A DNA stretch of 64,000 bases from Paraburkholderia fungorum (GTDB lineage Bacteria > Pseudomonadota > Gammaproteobacteria > Burkholderiales > Burkholderiaceae): positions 2,108,001-2,172,000 of the forward strand of contig NZ_FNKP01000001.1 in assembly GCF_900099835.1 (NCBI RefSeq), written 5' to 3'. Shown here one piece after another: positions 34,733 to 43,411 of this stretch. The notes under the pieces are model-generated. The model had not been told where the DNA came from, did not search any database, and worked only from the letters and a program-made list of their open reading frames with translations. The position numbers and the translations under genes were made by a program. The first letter of the stretch is position 1; each line of letters opens with the position of its first letter.

Positions 34733-34817
34733 GCTATGGACGTAACGAACCACGGCGCAATGTCGAGCGGCCGTGATGGTGGTAACTGGAGAGCAGTACG
34801 TTACGGGGGTCCATAGC
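34733..34817 (-). promoter_or_regulatory. structured leader RNA with His codons
   Basis: The two ends of this 85-base element pair: GCTATGGAC then GTAACG against CGTTAC then GTCCATAGC, interrupted only by a 4-base CCCC bulge. Inside, CACGGC (34770-34775) can pair with GCCGTG (34751-34756). The 3' member overlaps GCGCC, which could alternatively pair with the terminator's GGCGC arm. The terminator begins 46 bases further on. This is an inferred attenuation layout. Confidence 0.6.
34734..34814 (-). CDS. putative leader peptide with three consecutive His codons
   Basis: A 26-codon frame begins ATG at 34814 inside the 5' arm of the long stem and ends TAG in the 3' arm. Codons 11-14 read Tyr-His-His-His; the last His codon is part of the CACGGC arm of the inner hairpin. 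No good ribosome-binding site precedes the ATG, which lowers confidence. If translated, ribosome stalling on His codons would favour antitermination. Confidence 0.4.
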   Translation of the reverse strand: MDPRNVLLSSYHHHGRSTLRRGSLRP

Positions 34818-35247
34818 AGTGATGGTAGCGGCGTTAGCGCGGGTGCGGCAACTGCTGTTTTCACGGTTCCATCATTGATAGCTGGAACAATTCCGGGCAA
34901 CCGTTTTGCGGCGCTTGAGTTTTTTGGCTCGCAGCTCCCCTCGGTCGAAAGCCCGCCCCCCACGTCAGCCGCCATCACGCCCCACAAACCGCCAATCTCG
35001 CCGCATTGCCCGCTAGAATGGCCGGTTTTGCCCGACCCGGACGCGCCACAAGGCAAAATACGGGTTTTGCGCGCCTTACCGGCGCATGGCGGCATCGAAT
35101 GGATCACGCGTCGGCGGCAGGCTTGCCGCCGGCCTTCGCAAATTCGCCCGGCGACGGCCGAGCCAAGCCCCAACGGGCTTCGGCGACCGGTGACGGGCGC
35201 GGCAGTCAGGACAGCTCGTCCTTTAACAGAGCACCTCAGGAGCATTT
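34818..35247. other. intergenic region before the DUF2760-Hsp70 operon
   Basis: About 430 bp separate the HisRS leader from the DUF2760 start. The region should contain a minus-strand promoter for the leader and a plus-strand promoter for the Hsp70 operon. A short GTTCCA-N11-TGGAAC hairpin lies near 34866-34888. Long frames on both strands look like GC-rich noise. Confidence 0.45.
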
Positions 35248-35829
35248 ATGACCGATTCGAACCCATCTTTCCTCGGCAGGATTTCGCTTGCCGTGGGCAC
35301 GTTTTTCAGCATCCTCGGCGACGGCAAATTCGCCGCCGACGTGTTGCGTCTGCGTAACGGCGGCGTTAGCCAACCCGCAGCCGCGCCCGCGCCTGCACCG
35401 GCACCGGCACCGCAACCGGCTCCCCAGCCCGCGCCCGTGCTGAAAGAAGCCACGCCCGACGCCGCGTTGCAACTGCTCGGCCTGCTGCAACGCGACGCGC
35501 GTTTCATCGACTTCGTCGAAGAAGACATCAAGAACTACAGCGACGCCGACATCGGCGCGGCCGCGCGCCTCGTCCACGAAGGCTGCCGCGCCACGCTGCG
35601 CGAGCATTTCACGATCCGTCCGGTGCGCGACGAAGCCGAAGGCAGCCGCGTCACGCTGCCCGAAGGTTTCGACGCAAGCTCGGTCCGCCTGACCGGCAAC
35701 GTGGTCGGCAAGGCGCCGTTCAGCGGCAGCATCAGCCATCGCGGCTGGCGTGTCGACGACGTGCGTCTGCCGAAACTGACGGATAGCCACAACGCGAAAG
35801 TGATCGCCCCGGCGGAGGTGGAACTGTGA
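35248..35829 (+). CDS. DUF2760 domain protein, first gene of Hsp70 operon
   Basis: This 193-aa protein has an N-terminal helix (FLGRISLAVGTFFSILGDGKFAADVLRL), a Pro/Ala linker (residues 43-65) and a C-terminal DUF2760 domain. The domain contains LQLLGLLQRDARFIDFVEEDIKNYSDADIGAAARLVHEGCRATL, split here by description only, and GKAPFSGSISHRGWRVDDVRLP. The function is unknown. An AGGAG site precedes the ATG. Its stop overlaps the GTG start of the first Hsp70 gene by four bases, so the products are probably made in fixed ratio and act together. Confidence 0.85.
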   Translation: MTDSNPSFLGRISLAVGTFFSILGDGKFAADVLRLRNGGVSQPAAAPAPAPAPAPQPAPQPAPVLKEATPDAALQLLGLLQRDARFIDFVEEDIKNYSDADIGAAARLVHEGCRATLREHFTIRPVRDEAEGSRVTLPEGFDASSVRLTGNVVGKAPFSGSISHRGWRVDDVRLPKLTDSHNAKVIAPAEVEL

Positions 35830-37673
35830 GCGACGCACGCTACTCCATCGGCATCGACCTCGGCACTACGCACTCTGCGCTGTCCTACGTGGACACCAGC
35901 GCGAGCGACGGCGAGAAAACCACCCAAAGCGTGCTGCCCATCGCGCAACTCACCGGCGCGGGCGCGGTCGATTACCTCGATCTGCTGCCCTCGTTCCTCT
36001 ATCTGCCGCATCCCGATGAACTCGCGTCCGGCGACCTGCATCTGCCGTGGACCGGCGCGCGCGACTTCGCAGTCGGCGAGTTCGCCCGCAACCGGGGCGC
36101 GGCCACGCCGATCCGGCTGGTGTCGAGCGCGAAAAGCTGGCTGTGCCATCCAGGCGTCGACCGTCGCGCCGGCATTCTGCCGAACGACGCTCCGCCCGAA
36201 GTCGCGCGCGTGTCGCCGCTCGAAAGCTCGGTGCGCTATCTGACGCATCTGCGCGAAGCCTGGGACCATGCGCACCCGGACGCGCCGTTCGGCGAACAGG
36301 ACGTCACGGTGACGATCCCCGCGTCGTTCGATCCGGCCGCGCGCGAACTGACCGCCGAGGCAGCCGTTGCCGCGGGCTACGGCCGCATGACGCTGCTCGA
36401 AGAACCGCAAGCCGCGCTGTATAGCTGGATCGAAAAGAGCGGCGGCCAGTGGCGCAAGCAGGTCAAGGTCGGCGACATCATCCTCGTGGTCGACGTGGGC
36501 GGCGGCACGACCGACCTTTCGCTGATCGCGGTGATCGAACGCGAAGGCAATCTCGAACTGCATCGCGTCGCGGTCGGCGAACACATCCTGCTCGGCGGCG
36601 ACAACATGGACCTCGCGCTTGCGCACGTGGTCGCCCGCAAGCTCGCGGCACAAGGCACGCAAGCGGACGCGTGGCAATTGCGCGCCCTCACCTACGCGTG
36701 CCGTTCGGCCAAGGAAACGCTGCTCAGCGATCCGGCTGCCGACACCGTGCCGCTCGTGGTGCCGAGCCGCGGCTCGAAGCTGATCGGCGGATCGATCCGC
36801 ACCGAACTCACACGCGCCGAACTCACGCAGACGATTCTCGAAGGCTTCTTCCCGCAGGTGGACAGCGCCGCGCGTCCGGTCACGCGCGCGCGTGCCGGCC
36901 TGACGCAGCTTGGCCTGCCGTACGCGCAGGACGCGGGCATCACGCGTCATCTGGCCGCGTTCCTGGGACGCCAGGTCGGCGCGCTGGCCGAACTGGAAGG
37001 TCTGCAAAACCATGGCGCGGAAAACGCCACTTTCCTGCACCCCACGGTCGTGCTGTTCAACGGTGGCGTGTTCAAGTCGCCACTGCTGGTCGAGCGGCTC
37101 ATGGGCACGCTGAACAACTGGCTCGCAGCGGAAAGCGCGGCACCGGCCCGTCTGCTCGAAGGCGCGGATCTCGATCTCGCGGTCGCGCGCGGTGCGGCCT
37201 ACTACGGCTACGTGCGACGCGGCCAGGGCGTGCGGATTCGCGGCGGCACCGCCCGCGCGTACTACATCGCGATCGAATCGGCGATGCCTGCCGTACCCGG
37301 ACTCGAGCCGCCGATCCAGGCGCTGTGCGTCGCGCCGTTCGGCATGGAAGAAGGCACCGACGCCGAACTGCCCGCGCAGGAATTCGGCCTGGTGGTCGGC
37401 GAGCCGGTGCATTTCCGCTTCTTCGGATCGTCGGTGCGTCGCCAGGATCAGGTCGGCACGCTGCTCGACTTCTGGGGTCCCGACGAGCTTCAGGAACTCG
37501 AAGAAATTCAGGCGACGCTGCCTGCCTCCGGCCGTCAAGCCGGTGAAGTCGTGCCGGTGAAGCTGCATGCACGCGTGACCGAAGCGGGCACGCTCGAACT
37601 CGAAGCGATTCCGCGCGGTTCCGACGAGCGCTGGAAAGTCGAGTTCGATGTGCGCGGCAACGCGAATGCATGA
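35826..37673 (+). CDS. Hsp70-family protein (first of two)
   Basis: This 615-aa actin-fold ATPase has IGIDLGTTHSALSYVD (phosphate 1), LLEEPQAALYSW (connect 1), VVDVGGGTTDLSLIAV (phosphate 2) and TVVLFNGGVFKS (adenosine motif). After the ATPase region (about 1-470) comes only a short beta-rich C-terminal part, which differs from the DnaK substrate-binding lid. The GTG start overlaps the DUF2760 stop, and the stop overlaps the next Hsp70 start (ATGA). It is not dnaK, hscA or hscC by context. Its client and co-chaperone are unknown, and no J-protein is adjacent. Confidence 0.9.
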   Translation: MSDARYSIGIDLGTTHSALSYVDTSASDGEKTTQSVLPIAQLTGAGAVDYLDLLPSFLYLPHPDELASGDLHLPWTGARDFAVGEFARNRGAATPIRLVSSAKSWLCHPGVDRRAGILPNDAPPEVARVSPLESSVRYLTHLREAWDHAHPDAPFGEQDVTVTIPASFDPAARELTAEAAVAAGYGRMTLLEEPQAALYSWIEKSGGQWRKQVKVGDIILVVDVGGGTTDLSLIAVIEREGNLELHRVAVGEHILLGGDNMDLALAHVVARKLAAQGTQADAWQLRALTYACRSAKETLLSDPAADTVPLVVPSRGSKLIGGSIRTELTRAELTQTILEGFFPQVDSAARPVTRARAGLTQLGLPYAQDAGITRHLAAFLGRQVGALAELEGLQNHGAENATFLHPTVVLFNGGVFKSPLLVERLMGTLNNWLAAESAAPARLLEGADLDLAVARGAAYYGYVRRGQGVRIRGGTARAYYIAIESAMPAVPGLEPPIQALCVAPFGMEEGTDAELPAQEFGLVVGEPVHFRFFGSSVRRQDQVGTLLDFWGPDELQELEEIQATLPASGRQAGEVVPVKLHARVTEAGTLELEAIPRGSDERWKVEFDVRGNANA

Positions 37674-40549
37674 GTGAGATGAAGCGGTACAGCGTCGGTA
37701 TCGATCTCGGCACCAGTAATACGGTGCTGGCTTATGCGGAAACGGAGTCGGCGGCGGACGGTGGTTCTGGTTCGCCGCAAATTCGCGTGTTCGGGATCGA
37801 ACAGCTGGTGAGTCCCGGCGAGGTCGCCGCACGGCCGCTGCTGCCTTCGGTGCGTTACCACGCGGCCGAGGGCGAGTTGAGCGCGGGCGATCTGCAATTG
37901 CCGTGGACGGCTTCGGCTTCTGTCCAGGCCTCTGGCAATGCAGACGCTCAAACCCAACCGGTCGTCATCGGCCGCCTTGCGCGCTTGCTTGGTGCTCAGG
38001 TTCCGGGACGGTTAGTTGCAAGCGCGAAGAGTTGGTTGTCGCATGCATCGGTTGACCGTATTGCGCCGATTCTCCCGTGGGGCGCCCCCGACGACGTCCG
38101 CAAAGTCTCGCCGGTCGAAGCCAGCGCGAGCTATCTCGCGCACCTGCGCGCGGCGTGGAACCAGCAGTTCCCCGACGCGCTGCTGGAACATCAGGACGTG
38201 GTGCTCACGGTCCCCGCCTCGTTCGACGAAGGTGCTCGCGCGCTCACCGTCGAAGCGGCGCGCATGGCCGGTCTCACCACGTTGCGGCTGCTGGAAGAAC
38301 CGCAAGCCGCGTTTTACGACTGGCTGTTCCATCATCGCGAGAGCCTGTCGGACGAACTCGCGGACACGCGCCTCGTGCTGATCTGCGATGTCGGCGGCGG
38401 CACGACCGACCTCACGCTGATCGAAGTCGGCCCTCCCGGCGACGACGGCCGGCCACAACTTACGCGCATCGGCGTCGGCAATCATCTGATGCTCGGCGGC
38501 GACAACATGGACCTCGCGCTCGCGCATCTGGTCGAAGCGCGGCTGCCGGGCGGCGACACACGCACTCGTCTGTCGGCGGCGAGCCTGTCGCAACTGGTCG
38601 AGCGGTGCCGTGGCGCGAAGGAACAACTGCTTGGCGCGCAAGCGCCCGAGTCGGCGTCGATCACGCTGCTCGGCGCGGGCTCGAAGCTGATCGGCGGCGC
38701 ACGCACCGTGCAGGTCACGCGCGACGAAGTCGAGGGGGTGATCGTCGACGGCTTCTTTCCGAAGGTGGCATCGAACGAACGGCCAGGCCGGCCGCGTGGC
38801 GCGATTGTCGAATTCGGTCTGCCCTATGCGACCGATGCCGCCGTCACGCGTCACATCGCGGCGTTTTTGAGCCGCTTTGCTGCGCCGTCGCGCAAGGCGC
38901 TGGGTTTAGCCGACGACGAGAGCGGCAGCAACCAGCCGCTGCCGATCCCGGACACCTTGCTGCTCAACGGCGGCGTATTCCGCGCCGACGCCCTCACCCG
39001 CCGCCTCGCCGATACGCTCGGCACGTGGCGCGGCGACGCGCTCAACGTGCTGCACAACGACAACCCCGACGTGGCGGTGGCACGCGGCGCGGTCGCCTAT
39101 TCGCTGGCCCGCGCGGGCAACGCGCCGAAAATCGGCGGCGGCTCGCCGCGCAGCTACTTCCTCGTGCTCGACGAAACCGGCGAGCGCAAACGGGACGCCG
39201 GCGCCGTCCCACGCGGCATCTGTCTGCTGCCGCGCGGCACGACGGAAGGCCACGAAATCCTGATCGCGGATCGCACGTTCGCGCTGCGCCTCGGGTATCC
39301 GGTGCGCTTCCACCTGGTTTCATCGAGCGCGGATACGGTCTACCAACCGGGCGAACTGGTCGATCTCGACGGCGGCGACTTCATCCGCCTGCCGCCGATC
39401 GCCACCGTCGTGCAGCCGCACAGCGAACGCGCCGCACGCGAAACCATCGTGCAGATCGCGACGTCGCTCACCGAAGTCGGCACGCTCGACGTGCGCTGCA
39501 TCGAACTCGACAATCCCGCGCAACGCTGGATGCTCGAATTCCAGTTGCGCAGCGACACCGCGCAGGTGAATCTGCCGGTCGATGACGCGTCCGCAGCGCG
39601 GCACCCGTCGCTCGACGCCGCGCTCGAACTGATCGACCGCTGCTTCGGTTCGCGTGCGCAAAAGCTCGATCCGAAAGAAGTCAAACGCTTACGCGCGCAA
39701 CTCGAACAGCTACTCGGCCCGCGCGACACCTGGACCAGCGCGTTGCTGCGCGAACTGTTCGGCGCACTGTGGGAACGCGCACGGCGTCGGCGGCGTTCGG
39801 CGGATCACGAACGGGTGTGGCTCAATCTGGCCGGCTATTGCGTGCGGCCAGGCTTCGGCTATCCGCTGGACGAATGGCGGGTCGAACAACTGTGGTCGCT
39901 ATTCGACGACGGCATCCAGTACGTCAACGACAGCCAGGTCTGGTCCGAATGGTGGACACTGTGGCGCCGCGCCGCAGGCGGTCTCGACGAGACCTCGCAG
40001 TTGCGCGTGCTCGATGCAATGGCGTATCTGCAAACGGCCGCGCAATCGCGTCACAAACTGCCGTTCGACGTCGCGAAAACCGGTCTCGCCGACATGCTTC
40101 GCCTGAGCGCTTCGCTCGAACGGATTCCGGTCGAACGCAAGATCGAACTCGGCGAGTCGCTGCTGACCAGGCTGAAAAGGCCCACCGAGAATCATCAAGG
40201 CTGGTGGGCGGTCGGGCGGATCGGCGCGCGGCGGCCGTTCTACGGCAGCGCGCATAGCGTCGTGCCGCCGGAGGTCGCCGTTCAATGGCTGAACGCGATT
40301 CTCGCGCTCGACTGGAAGAAGGTCGATCCCGCTGCGTTCGCCGCCGTGCAGATTGCGCGGATGACCGGCGACCGCTCGCGCGATCTCGCCGACGACGTGC
40401 GTCACGCCGTGATACGACGGCTCGAAACATCGAACGCACCGCGTGCATGGATCACGATGGTCAGCGAGAACGTCGAACTCGATAACGCCGACGAAGGCCG
40501 CGTGTTCGGCGAATCATTGCCGGCGGGGTTGAAGCTGATTGCGAGTTGA
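37670..40549 (+). CDS. Hsp70-family protein with C-terminal DUF3731 domain (second of two)
   Basis: This 959-aa protein has an N-terminal Hsp70 ATPase: VGIDLGTSNTVLAYAE, LLEEPQAAFYDWLFHH, ICDVGGGTTDLTLIEVG and DTLLLNGGVFRADAL. A beta-rich domain follows to about 640, then a 300-residue helical region from about 650 (LIDRCFGSRAQKLDPKEVKRL onward). That region matches the DUF3731 extension, with Trp-rich segments such as SEWWTLWRRAAGG. It is translationally coupled to the first Hsp70 and followed by a strong bidirectional terminator. The two Hsp70s share the operon but diverge outside the ATPase motifs, which suggests a heteromeric machine. Confidence 0.9.
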   Translation: MSEMKRYSVGIDLGTSNTVLAYAETESAADGGSGSPQIRVFGIEQLVSPGEVAARPLLPSVRYHAAEGELSAGDLQLPWTASASVQASGNADAQTQPVVIGRLARLLGAQVPGRLVASAKSWLSHASVDRIAPILPWGAPDDVRKVSPVEASASYLAHLRAAWNQQFPDALLEHQDVVLTVPASFDEGARALTVEAARMAGLTTLRLLEEPQAAFYDWLFHHRESLSDELADTRLVLICDVGGGTTDLTLIEVGPPGDDGRPQLTRIGVGNHLMLGGDNMDLALAHLVEARLPGGDTRTRLSAASLSQLVERCRGAKEQLLGAQAPESASITLLGAGSKLIGGARTVQVTRDEVEGVIVDGFFPKVASNERPGRPRGAIVEFGLPYATDAAVTRHIAAFLSRFAAPSRKALGLADDESGSNQPLPIPDTLLLNGGVFRADALTRRLADTLGTWRGDALNVLHNDNPDVAVARGAVAYSLARAGNAPKIGGGSPRSYFLVLDETGERKRDAGAVPRGICLLPRGTTEGHEILIADRTFALRLGYPVRFHLVSSSADTVYQPGELVDLDGGDFIRLPPIATVVQPHSERAARETIVQIATSLTEVGTLDVRCIELDNPAQRWMLEFQLRSDTAQVNLPVDDASAARHPSLDAALELIDRCFGSRAQKLDPKEVKRLRAQLEQLLGPRDTWTSALLRELFGALWERARRRRRSADHERVWLNLAGYCVRPGFGYPLDEWRVEQLWSLFDDGIQYVNDSQVWSEWWTLWRRAAGGLDETSQLRVLDAMAYLQTAAQSRHKLPFDVAKTGLADMLRLSASLERIPVERKIELGESLLTRLKRPTENHQGWWAVGRIGARRPFYGSAHSVVPPEVAVQWLNAILALDWKKVDPAAFAAVQIARMTGDRSRDLADDVRHAVIRRLETSNAPRAWITMVSENVELDNADEGRVFGESLPAGLKLIAS

Positions 40550-40596
40550 AGGATTGATTCGACGCGCGCGTAGCTGACAGTCGAACTCACCGCCAG

Positions 40597-40627
40597 GCAA
40601 AAAGGCCGGAAATTCCGGCCTTTTTGC
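40597..40627. terminator. bidirectional terminator after Hsp70 operon
   Basis: GCAAAAAGGCCGGAA and TTCCGGCCTTTTTGC are perfect complements around a single base. T-runs lie on both strands, serving the Hsp70 operon and the convergent GGDEF gene. Confidence 0.9.
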
Positions 40628-40748
40628 TTCTTCAAGCGCCGGCCAGATCCAGTCGAACGTGCGCCACGCGGCGCCGGCACGCCTATTACGGCCATGTGGG
40701 CGAATGCGGCCTTGCCAAGGTCAGGCCCGCCACAGGCCGCCTCGAAAA

Positions 40749-41780
40749 CTACGCCATCGTCACCTGATTTCTGCCGCGATGTTTCGAGCGATACAGCGCG
40801 CTGTCCGCGCTCGCAAAGCCATCGCGATGCGCGGGCCGCGACGATTCCGTGATGCGCGTGAGCGACGCCCCCACGCTCACCGTCACCACGCCGAGCGGCG
40901 AAGCGCGATGCTCGATGGCGAGATCCTCGACGCCCTGGCGCAGCGCGTTCAGCGTGTCCGCGAGCGATGCGGCTTCCGCGCGCAGCACCAGCAGCCCGAA
41001 CTCTTCGCCGCCCATCCGGCCCACCACGATGCGCTCGCCGTCCGCCGCCGCCTGCATCACCGAAGCAACCCGGCGCAGACAGTGATCGCCCGCCTGGTGG
41101 CCGTAGGTGTCGTTGTACTGCTTGAACCAGTCGACATCGACCACCACCGAACCCATCACGTCGCCGTCCTGCGCTTCTTTCCAGCGGCGTGTGATCGTCT
41201 CCAGCAGAAAGCGGCGGTTGTACAGTTGCGTGAGCGGATCGATCGCGGTCGCCGTGCGCATCTTCAGATCGTTTTCGATCATCGCGCGCAGGTGGTAGAA
41301 CACGCCGCGCTGACCGGCATCGAGCTTGCCCGGCGACGGGTCCATCGCGCACAACGCGCCGACGATCTCGCCGTTCGGCGCACGCAGCGCAATCGCCGCG
41401 TAAAAGCGTACGAACGGGTAGCGCTTCACCAGCATGCATTCGCCGAAACGGCTGTCGTCGTGCGCGTCTTCGATCACGAACAACTCGGCATCGCGCACCG
41501 CGTAGTCGGCCAGCGAGCGGGCTCGTGTGACCAGCGGCATCGACATGCCGACCTCGGCGCGATAGTGCTGATATTCCTCGTCGAGCAGCGTGATCGCGGT
41601 AATGGCCGCGCCCGTCACGCTCTTGAGGATTTCCGCTGCGTGAATAAAGCATTCGCGCATCACCTGATCGTCGTGCAACAACCATTCGATGACTGACGAC
41701 TCCACTTCGGGTTCGCCGGCGGCGGAAGGATCGACTGCCATCCGGCTGGCCAGACGGTCGTTACTGTAAGCGAGTTGCAC
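40749..41780 (-). CDS. GAF-GGDEF diguanylate cyclase
   Basis: This 343-aa cytosolic protein has an N-terminal GAF domain (about 35-175) containing ITLLDEEYQHYRAEVGMSMP and FYAAIALRAPNGEIVGALCAMDP. A GGDEF domain follows, with DPLTQLYNRRFL and the active-site signature RMGGEEFG. GGEEF is catalytically competent in the family and makes cyclic di-GMP. The five-residue-upstream RxxD inhibitory site is absent, so product feedback by that route is unlikely. The GTG at 41780 has GGGA upstream. The sensory ligand is unknown. Confidence 0.9.
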   Translation of the reverse strand: MQLAYSNDRLASRMAVDPSAAGEPEVESSVIEWLLHDDQVMRECFIHAAEILKSVTGAAITAITLLDEEYQHYRAEVGMSMPLVTRARSLADYAVRDAELFVIEDAHDDSRFGECMLVKRYPFVRFYAAIALRAPNGEIVGALCAMDPSPGKLDAGQRGVFYHLRAMIENDLKMRTATAIDPLTQLYNRRFLLETITRRWKEAQDGDVMGSVVVDVDWFKQYNDTYGHQAGDHCLRRVASVMQAAADGERIVVGRMGGEEFGLLVLRAEAASLADTLNALRQGVEDLAIEHRASPLGVVTVSVGASLTRITESSRPAHRDGFASADSALYRSKHRGRNQVTMA

Positions 41781-42096
41781 GGCGAGATTCCCGAGTGTAA
41801 TTAGCTTAGGTCAACGGCATCGACATCCGAAACTTGAGGCATACCGCATATCGTCCGCGAGGTTTGCGCGCGCTTGCGCGTGGTCGGAACACGCGAATCG
41901 GCGCGCACGACCCACGAAGTACAATTCACCCGCAAACCGCGCCGCGCCTTTCGTCTGGCCGGGCGAGCCGGGCGCGCGATTCAGCAGACAAATGCTTTAC
42001 CGGGCGCTGACTTTCGATGTCTTTCAGACGCTTACTTCTGGCGCCGTCGAAACCTGCCAGCGTCCGGCCAACATGACAAAAACGGAGACAAATCGC
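41781..42096. other. divergent intergenic region before the amidohydrolase
   Basis: This stretch of about 316 bp separates the GGDEF start from the amidohydrolase start. The frame of the amidohydrolase is open back to 41992, but protein similarity and the GGAG site favour 42097. I see no other gene or repeat here. Confidence 0.45.
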
Positions 42097-43314
42097 ATGA
42101 CGAACACCTGGCTCATCACGAACGTCCGCCAGGGCAACGGTCCGCACGTTGACAGGAAGGTCGACGTGTCGATCGTCGACGGCCGCATCGCGGCGATCGG
42201 CCCCGATCTGCCGCGCGAGCCGGGCGTCACGCCCGAGGACGGCGCGGGCGCGCTGCTGCTGCCGGGTTTCGTCGAAGGTCATACGCATCTGGACAAAACG
42301 CTGTGGGGCATGCGCTGGTATCGCAACGAGGTCGGGCCGAAGCTGACCGACCGGATCGAGAACGAGCGGCGTTACCGCGCGCAAACCGGACACGACGCGG
42401 GTGCGCAATCGCTCGCGCTGGCTCGCGCGTTTCTGGAGGCGGGCACGACGCGCCTGCGCACCCACGTCGATATCGATACCGATGCCGGGCTGCGTCATCT
42501 CGAAGGCGTGCTGGCGACGCGCGAAACATTGCGCGACATGCTCGACTTGCAGATCGTCGCGTTTCCGCAATCCGGGCTGCTGGGTCGTCCCGGCACCGAT
42601 GCCCTGCTCGCACGCGCATTGCAGGCAGGCGCCGATGTGCTCGGCGCGCTCGACCCGGCGCTGATCGACGGCGATCCGGTTGCGTCGCTGAATCTGACGT
42701 TCGAGCTCGCGCAGCGGCACGGCAAGCCGATCGACATTCATCTGCATGAGCCGGGCGAACTCGGCGCGTTCACGCTCGGGCTCCTGCTCGACCGCGTGGA
42801 GGCGCTCGGCATGCAGGGCCGCGTGGTCGTGAGTCACGCGTTCTGTCTCGGCGCGCTGCCCGAGCCGCAACGCGATGCGCTGCTCGCACGTCTCGCCGAT
42901 CTGCGCGTTGCACTGTTGACCACGGCGCCGTCGTCGACGCCCGTCCCGCCGCTCAAAGCTTGTCTGCAACACGGCGTCACGCTGTTCGGCGGCAACGACG
43001 GCATTCGCGACACGTGGACGCCCTACGGCTCGCCGGACATGCTCGAACGCGCGATGCACATCGCGGCGCGCTACGGCCTGCGCCGCGACGACGATCTGGC
43101 GCTCGCGTTCGACTGCGTCAGCAGCGTCGCCGCGCAAGCGTGCGGTTTCGGCGATTACGGCTTGCAGGCAGGCGCGCGCGCCGACCTCGTGCTGCTCGAC
43201 GCCGACACGCTCGCGCACGCGATGGTCGCGCGACCGCCGCGCAAGCTGGTGGTGTCGAACGGACGGGTGGTCGCGCGCAACGGCGCGTATGCAGCCGGCG
43301 CGATCGAGGCCTGA
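42097..43314 (+). CDS. amidohydrolase, cytosine deaminase-like
   Basis: This 405-aa metal-dependent hydrolase has GHTHLDKT (His62/His64), THVDIDTD, IDIHLHEPGEL, VVSHAFCLG and GNDGIRDTWTPYG, the ordered metal and catalytic motifs of the CodA-type amidohydrolase subgroup. Members deaminate cytosine, isocytosine or related N-heterocycles. The length is slightly below CodA. The ATG at 42097 has CGGAGA upstream. A LysR gene follows on the same strand, and a catabolic operon with oxygenases lies beyond it on the opposite strand. The substrate is inferred only at class level. Confidence 0.83.
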   Translation: MTNTWLITNVRQGNGPHVDRKVDVSIVDGRIAAIGPDLPREPGVTPEDGAGALLLPGFVEGHTHLDKTLWGMRWYRNEVGPKLTDRIENERRYRAQTGHDAGAQSLALARAFLEAGTTRLRTHVDIDTDAGLRHLEGVLATRETLRDMLDLQIVAFPQSGLLGRPGTDALLARALQAGADVLGALDPALIDGDPVASLNLTFELAQRHGKPIDIHLHEPGELGAFTLGLLLDRVEALGMQGRVVVSHAFCLGALPEPQRDALLARLADLRVALLTTAPSSTPVPPLKACLQHGVTLFGGNDGIRDTWTPYGSPDMLERAMHIAARYGLRRDDDLALAFDCVSSVAAQACGFGDYGLQAGARADLVLLDADTLAHAMVARPPRKLVVSNGRVVARNGAYAAGAIEA

Positions 43315-43411
43315 GAACGGAGTTGACGCGCCGACAACGCACAGTCCGGTGCATGTAAACGGGCCGTGCTTTTCACGTCATCTGCCTTAACGAATACGTT
43401 TTTTCATTCAC

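Noticed and set aside
34733..34817. Possible tRNA or tRNA-like gene (paired ends, a TTCG near the 3' side).
   Set aside because: No D-arm, no T-arm pairing around TTCG, no usable anticodon arm and a 4-base bulge in the end stem. An mRNA leader fits better.
34643..35245. Long minus-strand reading frame upstream of the HisRS-like gene.
   Set aside because: It runs through the terminator hairpin and leader, shows no domain or RBS, and its composition looks like GC-rich noise.
35535..37832. Very long antisense reading frame over the first Hsp70 gene.
   Set aside because: Its sequence is His/Arg/Gln-rich, the usual antisense shadow of a high-GC gene; the Hsp70 frame on the other strand has clear motifs.
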